A DNA stretch of 8,514 nucleotides from Oscillospiraceae bacterium. Lineage in GTDB: Bacteria > Bacillota > Clostridia > Oscillospirales > Ruminococcaceae. The notes under the pieces are model-generated. The model was not told the DNA's origin. It saw only the letters and a list, made by a program, of their open reading frames with translations, and ran no database searches. The translations under genes were made by a program, and so were the position numbers. Of the stretch, positions 1 through 6,585 are shown in pieces. Location: contig JAFUWP010000356.1 in the NCBI GenBank assembly GCA_017483405.1, positions 1-8,514 of the forward strand, given 5' to 3'. Position 1 is the first letter of the stretch, and the number at the start of each line of letters is the position of its first letter.

Positions 1-1
1 T

Positions 2-1741
2 CTTAGCGGAATACTATATCAGACGGGGCTGTTCGGACAGAATGCGGCGCATCTGCTGTCGAGTCTTCTGATGGATTTTCTTGATAAATCAGTTTCTGTT
101 CTGCTGGTGCTTGGCATTGTGCATCTTCTGCCGGAGCAGATGCATCAGTTTTTCAGCTTTATCGGATGGATGCAAGCACCTCTTTCAGCGGAAGATTCCG
201 CCGCGGCGAAAAAGCTCAGTTTCCGAGTGATGTCTCTGCGGACGAAAATTCTGCTTGTACTGACGATTTCGCTTGTGACGGTATCTGCCGCCGCAACCGG
301 TATCAGCGTGATACTTTACAGGAATGCTCTCATAAAAGACCATACCCGACTTGCCGAAGGAACTGCAAAAATCGCGGCCGGTACGCTGGACGGAGATAAA
401 ATTCAGCAATATCTTAAAGAAGGAACATCCGCCTCGGGCTATGCCGAAACTGAACAGAAACTTCGGGAAATTCTGCTCAGTTCGCCGGATATTGCCTATC
501 TGTATGCCTATCAGATACGGGAGGACGGCTGTCATGTCGTTTTCGATATTGATACCGAAGGAATGGAAGGCACAAATGTAGGAGAAGTGATTGCATTTGA
601 TGATGGATTTCTTCCGTATCTGCCGGCACTGCTGGCCGGTGAATCTGTCGAACCGGTGATTACGAATGATTCTTACGGATGGCTTCTGACAGCATATAGT
701 CCGGTTTATGATTCTTCCGGCACATGTGTCTGCTATGTCGGAGCGGATGTCGAAATGAAACAGATTAATGCTATCGAGCGCAGTTTTCTGGCAGAGATGC
801 TATCACTGTTTCTGGGATTTTTCATCCTGATATACGTATTTGTGAGCTGGCTAATAGAATATCACATCATTCTGCCGGTGAATTCCATCGCGATGAGTAC
901 CGGCGCATTTGCTTATGACAGCGAGAAAACCCGTGAGGACAGCATTGAGCATATTCATGAACTGAATATTCATACTGGTGATGAAGTCGAAAATCTGTAT
1001 CTTGCAATTACGAAAACTTCCGATGACAGCATGAGATATGTGGCCGATGTGCAGAAAAAGACCGAAGAACTCGCGCAGATGCAGAATGCCTTGATTCTGG
1101 TGCTTGCCGATATTGTCGAAAGCCGTGACAAGAATACCGGTGCGCATGTCCGGAAGACTGCCGCTTATACAGAAATTATCCTGCATCACATGCGGGAGAA
1201 AGGCTATTATGCTGATAAGCTGACAGACAGTTATATTTCTGATGTTGTGAATTCCGCACCTCTGCACGATGTCGGGAAGATTCAAGTACCTGATGCCATC
1301 TTGAACAAACCGGCAAGACTGACAGAGGAAGAATTCAAAATCATGAAAGAACATACAACTGCCGGACAGGAAATTCTTTCGCAGGCGATAGCACTCGTAC
1401 CGAATTCCGGTTATCTGGATGAAGCGCGGAATCTGGCGGCATATCATCATGAAAAATGGGATGGTACGGGTTATCCTTACGGTATCGCCGGAGAAGATAT
1501 TCCGCTTTCAGCGCGCGTGATGGCTGTAGCGGATGTGTTCGATGCACTTGTTTCAAAGCGGAGCTATAAAGAGCCGTTCAGTTATGAAGATGCTGTCAAA
1601 ATCATCAGAGACGGTGCTGGAAAACATTTTGACCCTCTGATTGTAGATGCTTTTCTCAGTGCGGAAGATGAAGTTCGTCTGGTAGAACAGCGGTTCAGTC
1701 AGATGACGGATGATTCCGGCTGTTTTCAGAAGGAAAGTTAA
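2..1741 (+). CDS. Membrane sensory HD-GYP domain protein, probable cyclic-di-GMP phosphodiesterase (5' partial)
   Basis: The frame is open to the left edge, so the real start lies outside the window; ATG at 71 is only the first visible Met and is counted as residue 1 here. The hydrophobic stretch before and after it, with DKSVSVLLVLGIVHLLP (5-21), resembles the last part of the multi-helix ECF S-component-like domains that head some clostridial signalling proteins; this is a resemblance only. Next come a membrane segment (about 59-83), a probably extracytoplasmic Cache-like sensor region (about 84-240, with GWLLTAYSPVYD at 203-214), a second membrane segment (about 242-263), a HAMP-like/coiled linker and the HD-GYP domain (about 340-530). 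Visible HD-GYP residues are H359, HD 399-400, K403, H428, HH 459-460, GYP 467-469 and D487. The family hydrolyses cyclic-di-GMP at a di- or tri-metal site. All key residues seem present, so it is probably active. The ligand is unknown. A strong terminator follows the stop codon. Confidence 0.88.
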   Translation, partial: LSGILYQTGLFGQNAAHLLSSLLMDFLDKSVSVLLVLGIVHLLPEQMHQFFSFIGWMQAPLSAEDSAAAKKLSFRVMSLRTKILLVLTISLVTVSAAATGISVILYRNALIKDHTRLAEGTAKIAAGTLDGDKIQQYLKEGTSASGYAETEQKLREILLSSPDIAYLYAYQIREDGCHVVFDIDTEGMEGTNVGEVIAFDDGFLPYLPALLAGESVEPVITNDSYGWLLTAYSPVYDSSGTCVCYVGADVEMKQINAIERSFLAEMLSLFLGFFILIYVFVSWLIEYHIILPVNSIAMSTGAFAYDSEKTREDSIEHIHELNIHTGDEVENLYLAITKTSDDSMRYVADVQKKTEELAQMQNALILVLADIVESRDKNTGAHVRKTAAYTEIILHHMREKGYYADKLTDSYISDVVNSAPLHDVGKIQVPDAILNKPARLTEEEFKIMKEHTTAGQEILSQAIALVPNSGYLDEARNLAAYHHEKWDGTGYPYGIAGEDIPLSARVMAVADVFDALVSKRSYKEPFSYEDAVKIIRDGAGKHFDPLIVDAFLSAEDEVRLVEQRFSQMTDDSGCFQKES

Positions 1742-1750
1742 TATATTTTC

Positions 1751-1790
1751 AAAAATTCCTGCCTGTCGGATACGGGCAGGGATTTTTTTA
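1751..1790 (+). terminator. Rho-independent terminator after the HD-GYP gene
   Basis: CCTGCCTG (1758-1765) pairs with CGGGCAGG (1773-1780), including one G-T pair, around a 7-base loop. The A-run before the stem and the T-run after it (GATTTTTTTA) extend the pairing. It starts 9 bases after the stop codon and separates the HD-GYP gene from the next promoter. Confidence 0.9.
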
Positions 1791-1830
1791 TCTGCCATCA
1801 TCAGGAACGGAATTATTTTTGAAAACAGCA

Positions 1831-1859
1831 TTGACTTTTCATCAGATTTCTGGTATAAT
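1831..1859 (+). promoter_or_regulatory. Sigma-A type promoter of the kinase/phosphatase operon
   Basis: TTGACT (1831-1836), a 17-base spacer and TATAAT (1854-1859), with TGG just before the -10 box (extended -10). Transcription should begin near 1866, giving a leader of about 42 bases. This places the promoter inside the open upstream extension of the kinase frame, so starts upstream of it can be ruled out. Confidence 0.85.
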
Positions 1860-1885
1860 AAAAAAGTATTGAAATTTTATGATAT

Positions 1886-1903
1886 AGGAGGCTTGAAAAA
1901 AGC
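1886..1903 (+). promoter_or_regulatory. Ribosome binding site with unusual spacing, kinase gene
   Basis: A perfect AGGAGG lies at 1886-1891. The in-frame TTG at 1893 is only 1 base away and the ATG at 1908 is 16 bases away; neither is the usual 5-9. A small possible stem, GCTT (1891-1894) with AAGC (1900-1903), could shorten the effective distance to the ATG. That last point is inference from a weak 4-bp stem. Confidence 0.5.
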
Positions 1904-1907
1904 AGTC

Positions 1908-3584
1908 ATGAATGAAAGTTACAGCATAAAAGATATTATCAGCCTGATGCTAAGTAAACTCTGGCTGTTGATTTTGTTTTTGATTCTTGGCGCAGCTGGT
2001 GCATTTGCCTACTCACATTTTGTCATGCCGGTGATATATGAATCTTATACTTCCATGTATGTCCGCAGCAGTGATAAAGGAAGCAGTTCGGCAGATATTA
2101 ATCAAGGCGAACTGACTGCCTCACGTTCGCTTGTCAGCACTTACATCGTTGCGCTGAAAAGTAATTATGTTATGGAAAAAGCCGCAGAAAATCTTGAAAA
2201 AGAATATCCGCCGGAAGTGCTTGCTGAATATTTCAGCATGACTGACGGAAAAATTTCTCTCAAATCTCTGCGGAGCAAAGTTTCAATGTCATCCGTTGAA
2301 AATACCGAAATCTTGAAAATTACAGCCTCCACCAAGAATCCGGAAATTTCCGCCGCTGTCTGCAACAGCATCGCAGAGGCCGCGCCTGCCTGTCTGATTA
2401 AGATTGTCGGTGCAGGTTCAGTAGAAATTATTGATGTCGCTGACCCTGTTTATATACCAGTTTCCCCGAACAAGCCGAAAATTGCCTTAATCGGCGGAAT
2501 GGCAGGGCTTTGTCTTGCGGCTCTCCTGATTTTCCTGATTGATTTCTTTGATAATTCCGTCAGACTTTCCGAAGCCCTGACAGATAACTATCAGAAAGCA
2601 GTATTCGGTGAAATTATGCATTTCGGAACGGATAATAATTCCAAAAAATCCGGAAATACTGATACTCATCAGACAATTCTTGATTCCAAAACGGACTTCA
2701 ATATTATTGAAAATTATAAGTCCATCCGTTCCAATATCATGTTTGCGCTTTCCACAACGGACAGAAAAGTGCTTGCAATTTCGAGCGCGAATCCCAGCGA
2801 GGGTAAATCTTTAACCACTGCTAATATCGCGCTGGCATTTGCCCAGACGGAAAACAAGATTCTCCTGATTGATGCCGATATGAGAAAACCTGTTCAGCAT
2901 AAAATATTCAATCTGAGCAATAAGAAAGGTCTTTCAACAGCCATCGGCCACATGAATCCGCTGGAAGAATCCATTCATCGGAATGTATATCAGCATCTGG
3001 ATGTAATGCCTTCTGGGCCTATTCCGCCGAATCCTTCTGAAATGCTGGCCTCTCAGCAGTTTGCGGATATGCTGGCGGAACTCGAACCGCAGTATGATTA
3101 TATCCTGATTGATACGCCGCCTATCAATGTTGTGAGTGATACGCTGGCAATGGGTAAGGCGATTTCCGGACTTCTGCTGGTTGTCCGGTATGCGAAAACC
3201 ACATTTGAAGAATTACAGGATTCCATCAGTCATGCGAATCTGTCGGAAATCAATCTGCTGGGTTTTGTGCTGAATGACATCTCCCGAAAGGGGAGCGGAC
3301 ATTATTATAGTTATAAATACAAATACAGATATAAATATAAAAATTATGAATATCAGTACACCAGCCATTCACCGGAAGAAAAGCTTGAAACCGCACCAGT
3401 GCTGTCATTGAAGCAGGAAAAATCGGCGGAACAATCTGAAGCTGTTCCGGCAGAAGAAGTCACTGCTGAACAGCTGGAAACCGTTCAGGCAGAGAAAGTC
3501 ACCACTGAACAGCCGGAAACCGCTCCGGCGGAAGAAGTTACTGCTGAATCGCAGGAAAAGCCAAATTCTGAAGAAAATGAGTGA
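1908..3584 (+). CDS. Fused chain-length determinant and BY-kinase (Wzz/CpsC-CpsD type polysaccharide tyrosine autokinase)
   Basis: 558 aa from ATG 1908. This start is chosen because the promoter at 1831-1859 excludes longer ones. The order is: membrane segment 1 (about 17-37), an extracytoplasmic Wzz-like region, a proline-rich PVSPNKP (184-190), membrane segment 2 (about 192-212), then a cytoplasmic kinase. The kinase shows Walker A SSANPSEGKS (292-301), Walker A' LLIDADMRKP (319-328) and Walker B YILIDTPP (398-405). A C-terminal cluster holds ten tyrosines between 466 and 484, mostly alternating with Lys or Arg; in this family such tyrosines are autophosphorylated and control polysaccharide export and chain length. 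Unusually, about 74 more residues follow, with three 13-residue acidic repeats (508-546). Many Firmicutes keep CpsC and CpsD as separate proteins; here they are fused as in Wzc. The next gene, a likely cognate phosphatase, overlaps by 4 bases. Confidence 0.9.
   Translation: MNESYSIKDIISLMLSKLWLLILFLILGAAGAFAYSHFVMPVIYESYTSMYVRSSDKGSSSADINQGELTASRSLVSTYIVALKSNYVMEKAAENLEKEYPPEVLAEYFSMTDGKISLKSLRSKVSMSSVENTEILKITASTKNPEISAAVCNSIAEAAPACLIKIVGAGSVEIIDVADPVYIPVSPNKPKIALIGGMAGLCLAALLIFLIDFFDNSVRLSEALTDNYQKAVFGEIMHFGTDNNSKKSGNTDTHQTILDSKTDFNIIENYKSIRSNIMFALSTTDRKVLAISSANPSEGKSLTTANIALAFAQTENKILLIDADMRKPVQHKIFNLSNKKGLSTAIGHMNPLEESIHRNVYQHLDVMPSGPIPPNPSEMLASQQFADMLAELEPQYDYILIDTPPINVVSDTLAMGKAISGLLLVVRYAKTTFEELQDSISHANLSEINLLGFVLNDISRKGSGHYYSYKYKYRYKYKNYEYQYTSHSPEEKLETAPVLSLKQEKSAEQSEAVPAEEVTAEQLETVQAEKVTTEQPETAPAEEVTAESQEKPNSEENE
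3429..3545 (+). repeat. Three in-frame 39-bp degenerate repeats in the kinase tail
   Basis: Three consecutive 13-residue units, EQSEAVPAEEVTA, EQLETVQAEKVTT and EQPETAPAEEVTA, cover residues 508-546, with a fourth unit fading out (ESQEK). They are rich in Glu, Ala, Thr, Val and Pro, so the tail is probably disordered and acidic. This contrasts with the basic, Tyr-rich segment just before it. Confidence 0.8.
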
Positions 3585-4267
3585 ATCGTATGTTCATAGA
3601 TTGCCATTGTCACATTTTACCGCAGATAGATGACGGTTCGGAAAGTACTGAAATGTCATTACAGATGATAGCACTCCAGCATCAGCAGGGAGTGGAGCGT
3701 ATCATCGCAACACCGCATTTTTATGCGCATCGTGAAAAATCGGTTTCGCATTATCTGGAAAAACGTCAGAATGCCTTTCAGAAGGTTATGTCCGCGAATC
3801 CGGCCGTTTCGGACATCCGGCTTGGTGCGGAAGTCGCAGTCGAGCACGGGCTGAGTCAGCTCCCCGATATTGAAAAGCTTGCTTTTCAGGGAACGAAACT
3901 ATTTCTTTTTGAATTTCCTTACAGTGTCTTTAATCAGCGATATATTGAAGAAATCTACAATATCTGCAACGATTATGGATTTACACCTGTGATAGCTCAT
4001 CTGCATCGGTATCTTGAGTATTATACGAAATCAGAAATGCAGAAAGTTCTCGAAATGGATGCGATATTTCAGTTCAATAACGAAGCGTTCGGAAATTTTC
4101 GGGAACGGAGTTTCTGCAAGAAAATTCTGAAACAGGGTTATCGGGTGATATTCGGCAGTGATGCGCACAATCTGACAAGCCGGAAACCGAATTTCGATTT
4201 ACTTGCTAGGAAAGCAAAACCGGAATGGATTGAAAACGCAAATCAGATTTTGCGTATATCCGGATGA
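3581..4267 (+). CDS. CpsB/CapC-type PHP-domain protein-tyrosine phosphatase
   Basis: 228 aa from GTG 3581, which overlaps the kinase stop codon (GTGA). ATG 3590 is an alternative that would begin MFIDCHCHILP, close to how family members usually start. No good ribosome binding site precedes either, so translation is probably coupled to the kinase gene. PHP-family metal-binding motifs, numbered from GTG, are HCH with ILPQIDDGS (9-20), TPHF (44-47), the Glu of GAEV (84), EFP (111-113), H140 and GSDAH (192-196). The family is a Mn-dependent phosphatase that removes phosphate from the tyrosine cluster of CpsD-type kinases, and the adjacent kinase is the obvious partner. An oddity is HLHRY at 140-144, where I recall an ERY-type sequence in relatives. 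Length is close to the family norm of about 240-250 aa. No glycosyltransferase or polymerase gene follows. Confidence 0.88.
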   Translation: MNRMFIDCHCHILPQIDDGSESTEMSLQMIALQHQQGVERIIATPHFYAHREKSVSHYLEKRQNAFQKVMSANPAVSDIRLGAEVAVEHGLSQLPDIEKLAFQGTKLFLFEFPYSVFNQRYIEEIYNICNDYGFTPVIAHLHRYLEYYTKSEMQKVLEMDAIFQFNNEAFGNFRERSFCKKILKQGYRVIFGSDAHNLTSRKPNFDLLARKAKPEWIENANQILRISG

Positions 4268-4275
4268 TAAATCAG

Positions 4276-4305
4276 AAACAGGCAGTTTTCTCTGCCTGTT
4301 TTTTT
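4276..4305 (+). terminator. Rho-independent terminator after the phosphatase gene
   Basis: CAGGCAG (4279-4285) and CTGCCTG (4292-4298) form a perfect 7-bp stem with a 6-base loop. It is extended by AAA/TTT and followed by a run of seven T. It begins within 10 bases of the stop codon and closes the two-gene operon. Confidence 0.9.
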
Positions 4306-4337
4306 GTTCTGTAATCTGAAAAAATTTCCGTTTGCTA

Positions 4338-4366
4338 TTGCAAGATTCCAGATTTTGTGGTATAAT
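4338..4366 (+). promoter_or_regulatory. Sigma-A type promoter of panBCD
   Basis: TATAAT (4361-4366) is preceded by TGG (extended -10). TTGCAA (4338-4343) fits as a -35 box at 17 bases and matches 4 of 6 consensus positions. The -35 box overlaps a short palindrome, TTGC-TATT-GCAA (4332-4343), which could be an operator but is too short to claim. The expected leader is about 50 bases. I recognise no riboswitch in it. Confidence 0.75.
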
Positions 4367-4421
4367 GAGAATGTATCTTATCCGGCATCGGAAAGGTAAC
4401 ATTTTCAAAAGGAGAAAATTT

Positions 4422-5267
4422 ATGAAAAATACGGTTTCCACTTTGCTGAAACAGAAGCAATCCGGTGATAAAATCACGATGCTTACTGCTTATGATTATA
4501 CTACGGCGAAGATAATGGATGAATGCGGAATTAATGCCCTGTTGATTGGCGATTCTCTGGGCATGACTATGCTCGGCTATGAAAACACGCTCCCTGTCAC
4601 GATGGAAGAAATGATTCATCATACAAAAGCTGTCGCGAGGGGGGCACAGAATGCCTTTATTGTGGCAGATATGCCGTTTATGAGTTATCAGGTGAATGCG
4701 GAACAGGCGGTTCTGAATGCAGGACGACTCATCAAGGAGGGCGGTGCTCATGCCGTCAAGCTCGAAGGCGGTGCAGAAGTTTGCAGGCAGATTCGTGCAA
4801 TTGTGAATGCCTCAATTCCGGTAGTGGCACATCTGGGGCTGACTCCGCAGTCGGTGAACGTATTCGGCGGATTCAAAGTACAGGGGAAAAGTCTGGAGAA
4901 TGCCAGAAAACTGATTGATGATGCCTTAAAGATTCAGGAGGCTGGTGCATGTGCAGTAGTTCTGGAAGGAATTCCGGCGAAACTTGCTGAAATCATCACT
5001 AAGAAATTAGAGATTCCTACTATCGGGATAGGTGCAGGAAACGGCTGTGACGGACAAGTTCTTGTTTATCAGGATATGATGGGCATGACTTCCGGACATA
5101 CGGCCAAATTCGTGAAGAAATTCGCAGAGGCCGGCGAACTCATGCGCAAAGGCATTGCAGATTATATTACAGAAACGAAATCCGGCGCATTTCCGGCCGA
5201 AGAACATACTTATTCGATAGAAGAAACTGTTATTAACGAAATTATCAGGGAGGAAAAGAAATCATGA
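4422..5267 (+). CDS. panB: 3-methyl-2-oxobutanoate hydroxymethyltransferase (ketopantoate hydroxymethyltransferase)
   Basis: 281 aa. PanB transfers a hydroxymethyl group from 5,10-methylenetetrahydrofolate to 2-oxoisovalerate to make ketopantoate, the first committed step of pantothenate synthesis; it is cytosolic. ATG 4422 is preceded by AAAAGGAG at a 7-base distance, which fixes the start; an in-frame ATG further upstream would fall near the -10 box. Hallmarks are MLTAYDYTTAK (20-30), LIGDSLGM with metal ligand D44, ADMPFMSY with D83, KLEGG with E115, the catalytic E182 in LEGIP, and IGIGAG (201-206). Length agrees with bacterial PanB (about 265-280 aa). It is the first gene of the panBCD operon, and its stop overlaps the panC start (ATGA). 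Confidence 0.97.
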   Translation: MKNTVSTLLKQKQSGDKITMLTAYDYTTAKIMDECGINALLIGDSLGMTMLGYENTLPVTMEEMIHHTKAVARGAQNAFIVADMPFMSYQVNAEQAVLNAGRLIKEGGAHAVKLEGGAEVCRQIRAIVNASIPVVAHLGLTPQSVNVFGGFKVQGKSLENARKLIDDALKIQEAGACAVVLEGIPAKLAEIITKKLEIPTIGIGAGNGCDGQVLVYQDMMGMTSGHTAKFVKKFAEAGELMRKGIADYITETKSGAFPAEEHTYSIEETVINEIIREEKKS

Positions 5268-6112
5268 AGATTGTCAAAACAATTGCCGAAGTCCGCGCAC
5301 AGGTGAAGGAATGGAGAGCACAGGGACTGACAGTCGGTCTTGTTCCGACTATGGGGTATCTGCATGAAGGCCATGCGAGCCTGATTGATGCCTCTCATCG
5401 GGATAACGACAGAACAGTCGTATCTGATTTTGTAAATCCGATGCAGTTTTCTCCTTCGGAAGATTTGGAAAGCTATCCGCGCGATATTCAGCATGATGCC
5501 GAACTTGTCGAAGCTCACGGCGGAGATTTGATTTTCCATCCCGAACCGGAAGAAATGTATCACAAAGGATTTTCTTCTTTTGTGGATATGAGCGTTCTGA
5601 CGGAGGAACTTTGTGGAATCAGCCGTCCGATTCATTTCAGAGGAGTATGTACAGTTGTCTCGAAGCTGTTCAATATCGTACAGCCTGACCGTGCTTATTT
5701 CGGAAAGAAAGATGCCCAGCAGTTAGCGGTTATCCGGCACATGGTCGATGATTTGAATATGAATCTTGAAATTATCGGCTGTCCGATTATCAGAGAAGAT
5801 GACGGCCTCGCGAAAAGTTCCCGTAATACGTATCTGAATGATGCTGAACGGAAAGCCGCTCTTGTGCTGTCGCAGGCGGTTACTATCGGAACGGAGCTTG
5901 TCAGAAACGGCGAAACTGACTGTAATGTTATCCTGAATCAGATGAAACAGCATATTCAGAGCGAACCGCTTGCCAAGATTGATTATGTCAAGATGGTGGA
6001 TGCCGAAACCATGCAACAGATTCCAGTGCTTGACCGACCGGCACTCTGTGCGATGGCCGTCTATATCGGAAAAACCCGTCTGATAGATAATTTCTTTACA
6101 GAAGATATATAA
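5264..6112 (+). CDS. panC: Pantothenate synthetase (pantoate--beta-alanine ligase)
   Basis: 282 aa, the usual length. PanC joins pantoate to beta-alanine using ATP through a pantoyl-adenylate intermediate. The ATP-binding HIGH-type motif is HEGH (34-37) within PTMGYLHEGH. Other conserved stretches are FVNPMQF (56-62), RPIHFRG (121-127), FGKKDAQQ (146-153) and the KMSKS-like KSSRN (184-188). At residue 55 an Asp precedes FVNP where I recall a hydrophobic residue in most relatives; this is a minor change. ATG 5264 overlaps the panB stop by 4 bases and has AGGGAGG about 10 bases upstream, so translation is probably both coupled and independently initiated. It lies between panB and panD, which supply the precursors of its two substrates. 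Confidence 0.97.
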   Translation: MKIVKTIAEVRAQVKEWRAQGLTVGLVPTMGYLHEGHASLIDASHRDNDRTVVSDFVNPMQFSPSEDLESYPRDIQHDAELVEAHGGDLIFHPEPEEMYHKGFSSFVDMSVLTEELCGISRPIHFRGVCTVVSKLFNIVQPDRAYFGKKDAQQLAVIRHMVDDLNMNLEIIGCPIIREDDGLAKSSRNTYLNDAERKAALVLSQAVTIGTELVRNGETDCNVILNQMKQHIQSEPLAKIDYVKMVDAETMQQIPVLDRPALCAMAVYIGKTRLIDNFFTEDI

Positions 6113-6122
6113 ATAAAATCAC

Positions 6123-6140
6123 AAAGGAGGAAACCCTGTG
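6123..6140 (+). promoter_or_regulatory. Ribosome binding site deciding the GTG start of panD
   Basis: AAAGGAGG (6123-6130) lies 7 bases before GTG 6138. The strong site and ideal spacing support the GTG start. It gives an N-terminus (MQLSVLKSKIHRA) that matches known PanD proteins and puts the cleavage site at residues 24-25. Confidence 0.85.
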
Positions 6141-6521
6141 CAGTTATCCGTACTGAAAAGCAAAATTCACCGAGCTGTCATCACGCAGGCGGAACTGAAT
6201 TATGTCGGAAGTATCACCATAGATGAAACGCTGATGGAGGCCGCTGGAATTTATGAATATGAACATGTTCATGTTGTGAATGTCAACAGCGGAAGCCGCA
6301 TCGAAACTTATGTCATTGCCGGCGAAGCCGGAAGCGGAACTATCTGTCTGAACGGTGCGGCGGCAAGAGCCGGCCAGAAGGGGGATGCTGTCATCATCAT
6401 GGCTTATGCATCGGTGACACCCGATGAAATGAAGGAACATCGTCCGAAAGTAGTATTCGTAAACGATGAGAATCAAATCATCCGCACGGCGGATTATGAA
6501 AAACACGGCAAACTGATATAA
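6138..6521 (+). CDS. panD: Aspartate 1-decarboxylase, pyruvoyl-dependent proenzyme
   Basis: 127 aa, the typical length. PanD decarboxylates L-aspartate to beta-alanine for PanC. The proenzyme cleaves itself at Gly24-Ser25, visible here as YVGSIT, and Ser25 becomes the pyruvoyl group. Known active-site positions are kept: K9, R54, T57, Y58, and N72-G73 followed by Ala-Ala. The start is GTG with a near-ideal ribosome binding site. It lies 25 bases after panC with no terminator between, so it is the last gene of panBCD. The operon ends at a strong hairpin that begins at the stop codon. Confidence 0.97.
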   Translation: MQLSVLKSKIHRAVITQAELNYVGSITIDETLMEAAGIYEYEHVHVVNVNSGSRIETYVIAGEAGSGTICLNGAAARAGQKGDAVIIMAYASVTPDEMKEHRPKVVFVNDENQIIRTADYEKHGKLI

Positions 6522-6564
6522 AAAAATGCTGATACAGAAATTGAAATCTGTATCAGCATTTTTT
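6521..6564. terminator. Bidirectional terminator between panD and the convergent minus-strand gene
   Basis: A perfect 18-bp stem: 6521-6538, reading AAAAAATGCTGATACAGA, pairs with 6547-6564 around an 8-base loop. It has an A-run on one side and a T-run on the other, so it should work in both directions. The panD stop codon (6519-6521) touches its first base. The minus-strand gene ends 21 bases to the right. Confidence 0.92.
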
Positions 6565-6585
6565 AAAAAACATATCGGAGTGAAA

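Noticed and set aside
851..1450. Long open frame (199 codons) on the minus strand inside the HD-GYP gene
   Set aside because: It lies opposite a well-conserved HD-GYP domain, has no family resemblance and no promoter or ribosome binding site; it is a shadow of the sense gene.
1710..1907. Upstream extension of the kinase frame from ATG 1710
   Set aside because: It overlaps the end of the HD-GYP gene, runs through a terminator and contains the promoter at 1831-1859; the translated piece does not look like a protein domain.
3305..3360. AT-rich repeat in DNA (TATAAATACAAATACAG region) as a regulatory element
   Set aside because: It is explained by the alternating Tyr-Lys codons of the kinase tyrosine cluster.
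4367..4421. Riboswitch or leader control in front of panB
   Set aside because: The leader is only about 50 bases and shows only a 4-bp TCCG/CGGA stem (4381-4392); no known riboswitch pattern is seen.
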